From NCBI GenBank assembly GCA_965226945.1, contig OZ245717.1, forward strand, positions 2,170,001-2,234,000: a stretch of 64,000 nucleotides of DNA. Direction: 5' to 3'. This document shows positions 27,224 through 34,666 of this stretch, piece after piece; the stretch's first letter is position 1; each line of letters starts with the position of its first letter. The notes under the pieces were generated by a model. It worked only from the letters and a program-made list of their open reading frames with translations. It searched no databases and was not told where the DNA came from. The translations under genes and the position numbers were made by a program. This stretch comes from SYLG01 sp965226945. GTDB lineage: Bacteria > Planctomycetota > Planctomycetia > Gemmatales > Gemmataceae.

Positions 27224-28093
27224 ATGAGTTCCCAGTGTACGAGCCAGATCCCCGAAATTGTCAAAAAGCATGAGGCCGATCTGCTCGCCGAATGGAGCAA
27301 GGAACTGGCTCTTTTAAGAGGCCAGGGAAGCGGCCGGATCAAGGAAGCCGAGCTGCGCGAGCAGTGCTCCGGTTTCTTGCGCGCTTTTCAAGAAGCGATC
27401 CAAAGCGGCAAATTGTCCGGCATCACCGGCGAAAGCTGGGCCACCACACGTGAAATGCTTAGCGAGGTCTCCCGCTCGCGCAGCTTGCAAGGGTTCAGCC
27501 CTTCCGAAACGGCCATCTTCGTCTTTTCGCTCAAAGGTCCGCTCCTTGCCCGCATGCGCCGCGAACTGGGCAAAGACCCCGAACTGCTCGTGAATGAAAC
27601 GACGATCGTCAACGATCTGCTCGACAAGCTGGGGCTTTACACGACCGAGGTGTACCAGAAATCGCGCGAAGAAGTCATCTCGCGCCAGCAGCAAGAAATG
27701 ATGGAGCTATCGACTCCCGTCGTCAAAATGTGGGAAGGCGTTCTCGCGCTTCCCCTCATCGGCACGCTCGACAGCGCCCGCACGCAGGTCGTCATGGAAT
27801 CGCTTTTGCAAGCGATTGTCCAGACTGGCGCCGAAGTCGCCATCATTGACATCACCGGCGTACCGACGGTCGATACCCTCGTGGCCCAGCACCTGATCAA
27901 AACCGTTACCGCCGCAAGACTCATGGGCACCGACTGCATCATCAGCGGCATCCGCCCGCAAATCGCCCAGACGATCGTCCATCTTGGAGTCGACCTGTCG
28001 GGCGTGACCACCAAGGCCTCGCTGGCCGACGCCTTGGCGCTCGCCCTGAAGCGCTCTGGATTCATCATCACCAAGGCGCAAACGGCGAAGTAA
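27224..28093 (+). CDS. rsbR: stressosome protein RsbR (RsbRD-type N-domain plus STAS)
   Basis: A 289-residue protein. Residues 1-150 are a helical RsbRD-like sensor domain (EIVKKHEADLLAEWSKELAL onward); a linker helix ends in VISRQQQEMMELSTPVVKMW. Residues 165-280 are a STAS domain (GVLALPLIGTLDSARTQ, AIIDITGVPTVDTLVAQHLI, ISGIRPQIAQTIVHLGVDL), very close to Bacillus RsbR. The Thr in VDTLVA matches the RsbT-phosphorylated T205 of B. subtilis RsbRA. It builds the stressosome shell with RsbS and holds RsbT. AAAGGA 9 bases before ATG 27224 sets the start; an in-frame TTG at 27182 is less likely. First gene of the signalling operon. Confidence 0.92.
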   Translation: MSSQCTSQIPEIVKKHEADLLAEWSKELALLRGQGSGRIKEAELREQCSGFLRAFQEAIQSGKLSGITGESWATTREMLSEVSRSRSLQGFSPSETAIFVFSLKGPLLARMRRELGKDPELLVNETTIVNDLLDKLGLYTTEVYQKSREEVISRQQQEMMELSTPVVKMWEGVLALPLIGTLDSARTQVVMESLLQAIVQTGAEVAIIDITGVPTVDTLVAQHLIKTVTAARLMGTDCIISGIRPQIAQTIVHLGVDLSGVTTKASLADALALALKRSGFIITKAQTAK

Positions 28094-28168
28094 AAACACG
28101 AAGTTAAAAGCCAGAAATTACACAGAAACAAGAACCCAGTAGAAAAATCAAGCAACGAAGGAGCGACA

Positions 28169-28564
28169 TTGGAGCGTATCCCGATCCTGCGGATGGGCAA
28201 GTTCCTGCTGGTGACCATCCAGGTGGACATGCATGACCGGCTGGCGATGACGCTACAGGACGACCTGACGACACGCATCAACGAGACCGGAGCCCGCGGA
28301 GTTCTCATCGATATTTCGGCGCTCGACATCGTCGATTCGTTCATCGGGCGCATGATCGCCAACATTTCGGGAATGGCACGGGTGCTCGACGCCGAAACGG
28401 TGGTCGTGGGCATGCAACCGGCCGTGGCGATCACCCTTGTTGAGCTGGGACTATCGTTGCCGGGGGTGCGAACCGCCCTCAATGTCGAGAAAGGGATGCG
28501 CCTGCTGCAGTTGTCGGTGGACGCTGGCTCCCTGGAGACCGGCGATGCCCGTAACGAAGACTGA
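28169..28564 (+). CDS. rsbS: stressosome scaffold RsbS (single STAS domain)
   Basis: A 131-residue single-domain STAS protein: RIPILRMGKFLLVTIQVDMH, LIDISALDIVDSFIGRMIAN, VVGMQPAVAITLVELGL. The Ser in VDSFI corresponds to Ser59 of B. subtilis RsbS, the residue that RsbT phosphorylates to break up the complex. It starts with TTG, preceded by GAAGGAG 5 bases upstream. The next gene begins inside its last 20 bases, so the two are translationally coupled. Confidence 0.92.
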   Translation: MERIPILRMGKFLLVTIQVDMHDRLAMTLQDDLTTRINETGARGVLIDISALDIVDSFIGRMIANISGMARVLDAETVVVGMQPAVAITLVELGLSLPGVRTALNVEKGMRLLQLSVDAGSLETGDARNED

Positions 28565-28952
28565 GACGATGCCGATCCGCAACGAAGGCGACGTGGTGCA
28601 GATCCGCCAGTTGGTGCGCAAATGGTCAACCGACCTGACCAGCTTCAGCCTCGTTGACCAGACCAAAATTGTGACGGCTGCCAGCGAGCTGGCGCGCAAT
28701 GTGCTAGTCCATGGCGGTGGCGGCCATGCGAAGCTGGAAGCGCTTCAAGAAGGGGCTCGGCGCGGCTTGCGCTTGAGCTTCGAAGACAAAGGTCCGGGAA
28801 TTCCCGACATCGACCTGGCTTTGCGCGACGGCTATACCACCGGCGGCGGACTGGGCCTCGGCTTGAGCGGCTCGAAACGCCTGGTCAACGAATTTTCGAT
28901 CGACTCGCGGGTCGGAGAGGGGACATGTGTCACCATCACAAAATGGAAGTGA
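28545..28952 (+). CDS. rsbT: stressosome switch kinase RsbT
   Basis: A 135-residue GHKL-fold Ser/Thr kinase. ATP-site boxes are visible: N-box ASELARNVLVHGGGG, G1 DKGPGIPDIDLALRDG, G2 GGGLGLGLSGSKRL. In Bacillus, RsbT phosphorylates RsbR and RsbS, leaves the stressosome, and activates a downstream partner (RsbU phosphatase or another output). No RsbU with an RsbT-binding domain is seen here, so the output probably differs. GGAG before ATG 28545 and the 20-base overlap with rsbS support the start. The following gene begins 26 bases before its stop. Confidence 0.92.
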   Translation: MPVTKTETMPIRNEGDVVQIRQLVRKWSTDLTSFSLVDQTKIVTAASELARNVLVHGGGGHAKLEALQEGARRGLRLSFEDKGPGIPDIDLALRDGYTTGGGLGLGLSGSKRLVNEFSIDSRVGEGTCVTITKWK

Positions 28953-30078
28953 TTGCGGCTCAAGCAGCATCGTCATTGCGGTTGCGGACATAAGCCAGGT
29001 TGGGGAAGCGCGCCGCGCAGGCGCGGCGATGGCAAGGCGCTTTGGATTTGCCGAGACGCTTGAGGGCAAGGTGGCTCTCGTTGTCACGGAAGTCGCAAGC
29101 AACCTTTTGAAGCATGCCGGTCACGGCCAGGTGCTATTGAGGGGGCTTGAAGAGAGAGACCAGCTCGGCATCGAAATCTTGGCCCTCGACCAGGGACCAG
29201 GAATGGGCGACCTCGACCGCTGCTTGCGCGACGGTTTTTCCACGGCCGGTTCGCCGGGCACGGGTCTCGGGGCGATCACCCGGGTATCGGACCTGGTCGA
29301 GGTCTACACGCTGCCGCAAGGGGGCACGGCCCTCTTGTCTCAGGTGTGGGCCCGGCCCAAAGACAGCGGCGCGTCCGCAATGGGAGGCCAATCTCCCGGC
29401 GGCGGTGTTGCGCTCAGAACCTCTTCCTTGCAGGCGGAACATGTCGACTCGGTGGGGGCGGTCCACCTGCCCAAACCGGGAGAGTCGGTCTGCGGCGATG
29501 CCTGGGCGCTCGACGAGCGGGATGATCGGCGGGTACTGCTCGTTGCCGACGGCCTGGGCCACGGCCCCGATGCCGCGGCAGCATCCGGCGAAGCCGTGCG
29601 CATCTTTCGCGAGCAGGCACAGCAGGAACCAGGCGAAATCCTGACGCGCATTCATGGCGCCTTGCGCGGCACCCGCGGCGCGGCCATCGGCATCGCTCGG
29701 CTCAACCTCGCCAAGAAGTCGCTTCGCTTTGCCGGAGTGGGAAATATCGCCGGAACCATCCTGACAAACGGGGCGAGCCGCAGCCTGGTTTCGCATAACG
29801 GCATCGTCGGCCATGAACTGCGCAAGGTGCAGGAATTCGATTACCCGATCCAGCCGGGAGCCCTGCTCGTGATGCATTCCGACGGGCTCGCCACGCAATG
29901 GCGCCTCGACAGATATACCGGGCTGGCCAGCCGGCACCCCAGCTTGATCGCCGGAGTGCTCTATCGCGATTTTTGCCGCGGCCGCGACGATGTGACCGTC
30001 GTGGCCATGCCGGTACCCGAACCCTCGCAATCTCCCCAACATGATCCTGGGCTTGGCTTGGGGGGAGTGGACACATGA
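28927..30078 (+). CDS. RsbX-like phosphatase with N-terminal RsbT/RsbW-type ATPase domain
   Basis: A 383-residue two-domain protein. Residues 1-140 are a GHKL ATPase of the RsbT/RsbW type (LVVTEVASNLLKHAGHG, DQGPGMGDLDRCLRDGF, GSPGTGLGAITRVSD). Residues 180-370 are a PP2C-type SpoIIE phosphatase with metal-binding aspartates in VADGLGHGPDA, GVGNIAGTIL, HSDGLATQW and RDDVTVVAM, most like RsbX, which resets RsbR and RsbS by dephosphorylation. It begins with GTG inside the end of rsbT, with GGAG upstream, and its stop overlaps the next start (ATGA). Joining a kinase-like and a phosphatase domain suggests one protein that both sets and resets the switch, but this is inference. Confidence 0.88.
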   Translation: MSPSQNGSDCGSSSIVIAVADISQVGEARRAGAAMARRFGFAETLEGKVALVVTEVASNLLKHAGHGQVLLRGLEERDQLGIEILALDQGPGMGDLDRCLRDGFSTAGSPGTGLGAITRVSDLVEVYTLPQGGTALLSQVWARPKDSGASAMGGQSPGGGVALRTSSLQAEHVDSVGAVHLPKPGESVCGDAWALDERDDRRVLLVADGLGHGPDAAAASGEAVRIFREQAQQEPGEILTRIHGALRGTRGAAIGIARLNLAKKSLRFAGVGNIAGTILTNGASRSLVSHNGIVGHELRKVQEFDYPIQPGALLVMHSDGLATQWRLDRYTGLASRHPSLIAGVLYRDFCRGRDDVTVVAMPVPEPSQSPQHDPGLGLGGVDT

Positions 30079-32279
30079 GCAAACCTGTACTCAGCGTGGA
30101 AGTGCGGCTGGAGCAAGATGTCGTTCTTGCGCGGCAGCGCGCCCGCCAGATCGCCGGACTGTTCGGTTTTGAAACCCAAGATCAAACCCGCTTCGCCACG
30201 GCGGTTTCCGAGATGGCCCGCAACGCCTTTCAATATGCCGCCGGAGGGCGCATCGAATTTTCCGTGGCACCGGGAACGACCTCGGCAGCGCCGTCGACCT
30301 TGCTTGCCAAGATTCAAGATCGCGGCAAGGGCATCGCCAATCTCAAGTCGATCCTTGAGGGGAATTATCGTTCGCCTACCGGGATGGGAAGGGGCATCGT
30401 CGGCGTCAGGCGCCTGATGGACCAGTTCCGCATCGAATCGGTGCCGGGGGAGGGAACGACCGTTGAATTGGGAAAATCCTTTCCCAAGCATTGCCCCGCG
30501 ATCAACCCTCAAGATGTGGCGCGCGTCGTCGATGAGTTGGTGCGTCGCGGGCCGCAAAACGCCTTTGAAGAAGCGCGCCAGCAAAATCTGGAGCTTTTGC
30601 AAACGCTTGACGCCTTGCGTAAAAACCAGGACGAGCTGTCCCTTGCCAACAAGGAACTGCTCGAGCGGCAGGCGGCCCTCAACCAACTCAACCGCGAACT
30701 GGAAGATACCAACCGCGGCGTCGTCGCCCTGTATGCCGAACTCGACGAAAAGGCCGATTTTCTCAAGCGCGCCTCGGAAACGAAATCGCGCTTCCTTTCC
30801 AACATGAGCCACGAGTTTCGCACGCCGCTCAATGCGATTACCGGACTCGCTCGGATTCTCCTTGACCGCACCGACGGCGAATTGACCTCCGAGCAAGAGA
30901 AACAGGTCACGCTGATTCGCCGCTCCGCCGAGGACCTCACCGAACTGGTCAATGACCTGCTCGACCTGGCCAAAGTCGAGGCGGGCAAGGTGACGATTCG
31001 CGCCTTCGAGTTCGAGGCGCGCACCCTGTTCGCCGCTTTGCGCGGCTTGTTGCGGCCGCTGCTGGCGCACAATAGCGCCGTCGTCCTCATTTTTGAAGAG
31101 GCTGTCGGCATCCCTTGCCTGCACACCGACGAAAGCAAGCTCTCGCAAATCCTGAGAAACTTCATCTCCAATGCGCTCAAATTCACCGAGCGCGGCGAAG
31201 TGCGCGTTTCGGTGGAAGTCCGCCCTCAAGATTTCGTCGCGTTCACCGTCGCCGATACGGGCGTTGGCATCGCTCCACAAGACCACGACCTGATCTTCGA
31301 AGAGTTCACCCAGGTTGAAGGTCCGCGTCAGAAGTATGTCAAGGGAACGGGACTGGGTCTGCCGCTGGTGCGTAAACTGGCGAGCTTACTTGGCGGCCAC
31401 ATTGAAATGAAGAGCGAATTGGGAGTCGGTTCGTCTTTCACGGTCGTGATCCCGCGCAATTACCACGGCCCGGCCGAAGTTGTGCCGGTTCCCGAGGTGT
31501 CGGCTCAGGTCGATCCATCGCGCCGGCCGGTGCTTGTCGTCGAAGACAACCGTGAAACGCTTTTCATTTACGAAAAATACCTCAAGGGGACCGGCTACCA
31601 GGTGATTCCCGCGCGCACGCTCAAGGCGGCGCGCCAGGCGTTGGGACGATTTCGGCCGGCCGCGGTGATCCTCGATGTGCTTCTGGAAAACGAAAACACC
31701 TGGGAACTCCTGGGCGAACTGAAGCGCGCGGAATCGACTCGCGACATCCCGATCATCGTGATCACCCTGGTGGAGAACGAAGATAAGACCAAAGCGCTTG
31801 GGGCCGACGCGTTTGCCGCCAAGCCGGTGGAAAGGGCCTGGCTTTTGAGTCAATTGCAACGCTCCACCTTGCATTTAACTCCTGAGAAAATCTTGCTGAT
31901 CGACGACGACGAGGCCTCGCGCTATCTTCTGAAGAGCTTGCTTCATGGAAGCGGTTTTGGGGTGGCCGAGGCGGTTGACGCCAACGAGGGGCTTGAGCGT
32001 GCGCGGAAAGAGCCGCCGCTTGCCGTGTTTCTCGATCTCGATCTGCCCGACCAAAGCGGGTTCGAAGTGCTCGAAGCGCTCAGGCGTGAGTCCGCGACGA
32101 GCAATATCCCCGTGATTATCCATTCGGCCCGACTTTTAAGCGAAGGAGAACGCGCGCGGCTGTCTTGCGCGGGAGCGGCCGCAATCCTTCCCAAAGGAAT
32201 TCTTTCCCGCCAAGCGGGGACCTCCCAACTCCGGGACATCCTCAGCCGCGCGGGACTCATCGCGACGACGGTGCACTAG
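30075..32279 (+). CDS. hybrid histidine kinase with N-terminal RsbT/RsbW-like ATPase domain
   Basis: A 734-residue soluble protein with five parts. Residues 5-135 are an RsbT/RsbW-type ATPase (AVSEMARNAFQYAAGG, QDRGKGIANLKSIL, GMGRGIVGVRRLMD). Residues 160-235 are a coiled coil. HisKA has its phosphorylated His246 in SNMSHEFRTPLNAI; HATPase_c covers about 345-460 (NALKF, DTGVGI, GTGLGLPLV). Two receiver domains follow, with Asp534 (VILDVLLENE) and Asp654 (FLDLDLPDQSG). No membrane or PAS segment is seen, so the signal probably arrives through the N-terminal ATPase domain, for which RsbR/RsbS or a partner protein is the natural candidate. It overlaps the phosphatase gene by 4 bases and is followed by another kinase after one base. 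Confidence 0.9.
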   Translation: MSKPVLSVEVRLEQDVVLARQRARQIAGLFGFETQDQTRFATAVSEMARNAFQYAAGGRIEFSVAPGTTSAAPSTLLAKIQDRGKGIANLKSILEGNYRSPTGMGRGIVGVRRLMDQFRIESVPGEGTTVELGKSFPKHCPAINPQDVARVVDELVRRGPQNAFEEARQQNLELLQTLDALRKNQDELSLANKELLERQAALNQLNRELEDTNRGVVALYAELDEKADFLKRASETKSRFLSNMSHEFRTPLNAITGLARILLDRTDGELTSEQEKQVTLIRRSAEDLTELVNDLLDLAKVEAGKVTIRAFEFEARTLFAALRGLLRPLLAHNSAVVLIFEEAVGIPCLHTDESKLSQILRNFISNALKFTERGEVRVSVEVRPQDFVAFTVADTGVGIAPQDHDLIFEEFTQVEGPRQKYVKGTGLGLPLVRKLASLLGGHIEMKSELGVGSSFTVVIPRNYHGPAEVVPVPEVSAQVDPSRRPVLVVEDNRETLFIYEKYLKGTGYQVIPARTLKAARQALGRFRPAAVILDVLLENENTWELLGELKRAESTRDIPIIVITLVENEDKTKALGADAFAAKPVERAWLLSQLQRSTLHLTPEKILLIDDDEASRYLLKSLLHGSGFGVAEAVDANEGLERARKEPPLAVFLDLDLPDQSGFEVLEALRRESATSNIPVIIHSARLLSEGERARLSCAGAAAILPKGILSRQAGTSQLRDILSRAGLIATTVH

Positions 32280-32280
32280 C

Positions 32281-34623
32281 ATGTCAGCCAAAACAACGAC
32301 AATTCTGGTGGTCGATGACGAAGAAGGGTCGCGCTATACGGTGGCACGCCTCTTGAGGAAGCACAAGTATGAAGTGTTGGAAGCGGGTACGGCCGCCGAC
32401 GCCTTGCGCCTGGTCGGCGAAAAGCCCGACTTGATGATTCTCGACATCAACCTTCCCGACATGAGCGGCTACGAGGTTTGTCAGAGGATCAAGGCAAATC
32501 CGGCCACCACCTCCATTCCCGTGTTGCATTTGTCCGCGAGTTTTGTCGACAGCGAAAATCGTTCGACCGGGCTGGAAGGAGGCGCCGACGGCTACCTGAC
32601 CCACCCGGTCGAACCGCGCGAACTCATCGCGAGCATCGAGGCGCTCCTGCGCGCGCGCCGCGCCGAACAGGCCGCCCGCGAACAGCACGAGCTTTTGCGG
32701 GTCACGCTCAATAGCATCGGCGACGCGGTCATCACCACCGATGCGATGGGGCTGGCAACGTTCTTGAATCCAGTCGCACAGCGCCTGACCGGGTGGACCA
32801 CCGAAGAAGCAATCGGCCAACCGCTGACGCGGATCTTTTCGATTCTCAACGAACAGACCCGCCAGCCGGTGATCGATCCGTTCGCTCATGCACTGCGTCA
32901 AGGCGAAGCGGTGGGCCTGGCCAATCACACCCTGCTCATTGCTCGCGATGGCAGCGAGTTTCCCATCGAGGACAGCGCCGCTCCCATCCGCGAAGCCGAT
33001 GGCCGTGTGGTTGGCCTCGTGCTCGTATTTCGTGATGTCAGCAGCCGGCGTAGCGCCGCGACCGCCTTGCAAGAAACCCAGGATCGTTTGCGACTCATGG
33101 TCGAAAGCGTAAAAGACTACGCCATCTTCGCGCTCGATTCGCGGGGACTGGTCACCAGTTGGAATCCGGGGGCCGAAAGGGTTTTTGGCTACTCCAGCGA
33201 AGAGATGGCGGGCCGATCGGCGGAAGTTCTCTGGACGATTCCAGACAGGCTGGCAGGTGCTTACGATAAAGAGCTAATGAAGGCAGCCGCCACGGGCCGG
33301 GCCGAGGATGAACGCTGGCATCTACGCAAAGACGGCAGCCAGTTTTATGCCAGCGGCGTGGTCACGCCGATCTTCGATCGCTCAGGAATGGTGGCCGGCT
33401 TCACCAAGGTCGCGCGCGACATCACCGATCGCAAACGCGCCGAGGATGCCTTGCGCGATGCCGATCGGCGCAAGGACGAATTTTTGGCGATGCTTGCGCA
33501 CGAACTGCGCAACCCGCTGGCCCCGATTTCCAATGCACTGCACCTGGTGCGCTTGCAAGGCGGAGTGACCCCCTCCACCGGCCCCGGGCTCGATGTGATC
33601 GAACGGCAAGTTGAACACCTCGTTCGCCTGGTGGACGACCTGCTCGATGTCAGCCGGATCACGCGCGGGCAGATCAAGCTGCAAAAGCAGGACCTCGATC
33701 TGGCCAATGTGATTTCGCGCGCGGTGGAAAGCAGCCGCCCCCTTATTGAGGCGCGCCGCCACACTCTGGAAGTGCAGCTACCCGAAGTGCCGCTCATTGT
33801 CGAAGGGGACATCGTGCGGCTGGCCCAGGTGATTTTGAACCTGCTCAACAATGCCGCCAAATACACCCCCGAAGGCGGGAAAATTTGGCTAAGCGTCGCG
33901 CGGCAAGTGGGTGAAGCGGCCGCGTCCAACAAAAGCTCGCCCGCCACGAATGCCCTTTCCATGGCGGTGGTGCGGGTGCGCGATACGGGGATGGGCATTC
34001 CCGCCGACATGTTGCGCGGCGTGTTCGATCTCTTCACACAGGTAGAACGAACGCTTGACCGTGCCGAGGGAGGTTTGGGGATTGGCCTGAGCCTCGTGCG
34101 CAGCCTTACGGAAATGCACGGCGGCAAGGTCGAAGTTCTTAGCGATGGACTCGGCCAGGGATGCGAGTTCATCGTGCGCCTTCCCCTGGTCGACCGCGCC
34201 GCCGGCGCCGACCTGCCGGAAAACGCAGCCTCAGGCACGGCCGCGCTGCCTCAGGGCCGGCGCATTCTCGTCGTCGACGACATCCGCGACTCAGCCGATA
34301 GTCTGGCCACCTTGCTTCGCCTTCTTGGCAACGATGTGCGCACCGCCTACGAGGGCCGGCAAGCGCTGGCGGTCGCCTCCAGCTACAGCCCGCACCTGGT
34401 CCTGCTCGATCTCGGCTTGCCGGGAATGAACGGCTACGAAGTCGCGAAACAGTTGCGCGCCATGCCCTCCCACGATCCCAGAGTCCTTGTCGCCTTGACC
34501 GGCTTTGGCACCGAGGAAGACCGCCGCCTGACCCGCGAAGCGGGATTCGATCACCACCTGGTCAAGCCTGTGGATTTCGAAGCGCTGCAGAAATTGCTCA
34601 ACGGAACGCTGCCCCGGACCTGA
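32281..34623 (+). CDS. hybrid histidine kinase, REC-PAS-PAS-HisKA-HATPase-REC
   Basis: A 780-residue soluble protein. The N-terminal receiver (about 5-122) has Asp55 in LMILDINLPD, but the usual Lys-Pro near its end reads HP (YLTHPVEP), so phosphorylation there may be altered. Two PAS domains follow (about 138-255 and 270-390; DAVITTDAMGLATFLNP and DYAIFALDSRGLVTSWNP). HisKA has His407 in LAHELRNPLAPI, followed by an ATPase domain (NNAAKYTPEGG, DTGMGIPADM, GLGIGLSLVRS). A second receiver lies at about 660-775 (LLDLGLPGMNGYEV, with intact VKPVD). It starts one base after the preceding kinase stop, so it belongs to the stressosome transcript. Receiver at the front means it can accept phosphate from another kinase. 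Confidence 0.92.
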   Translation: MSAKTTTILVVDDEEGSRYTVARLLRKHKYEVLEAGTAADALRLVGEKPDLMILDINLPDMSGYEVCQRIKANPATTSIPVLHLSASFVDSENRSTGLEGGADGYLTHPVEPRELIASIEALLRARRAEQAAREQHELLRVTLNSIGDAVITTDAMGLATFLNPVAQRLTGWTTEEAIGQPLTRIFSILNEQTRQPVIDPFAHALRQGEAVGLANHTLLIARDGSEFPIEDSAAPIREADGRVVGLVLVFRDVSSRRSAATALQETQDRLRLMVESVKDYAIFALDSRGLVTSWNPGAERVFGYSSEEMAGRSAEVLWTIPDRLAGAYDKELMKAAATGRAEDERWHLRKDGSQFYASGVVTPIFDRSGMVAGFTKVARDITDRKRAEDALRDADRRKDEFLAMLAHELRNPLAPISNALHLVRLQGGVTPSTGPGLDVIERQVEHLVRLVDDLLDVSRITRGQIKLQKQDLDLANVISRAVESSRPLIEARRHTLEVQLPEVPLIVEGDIVRLAQVILNLLNNAAKYTPEGGKIWLSVARQVGEAAASNKSSPATNALSMAVVRVRDTGMGIPADMLRGVFDLFTQVERTLDRAEGGLGIGLSLVRSLTEMHGGKVEVLSDGLGQGCEFIVRLPLVDRAAGADLPENAASGTAALPQGRRILVVDDIRDSADSLATLLRLLGNDVRTAYEGRQALAVASSYSPHLVLLDLGLPGMNGYEVAKQLRAMPSHDPRVLVALTGFGTEEDRRLTREAGFDHHLVKPVDFEALQKLLNGTLPRT

Positions 34624-34666
34624 ACCGGGGAAGGTACGATGCGCGATGAGCGCGCCCACTGCATCA

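Noticed and set aside
29961..31286. 441-codon minus-strand frame over the hybrid kinase
   Set aside because: Shadow of the kinase coding strand; the kinase motifs are unmistakable.
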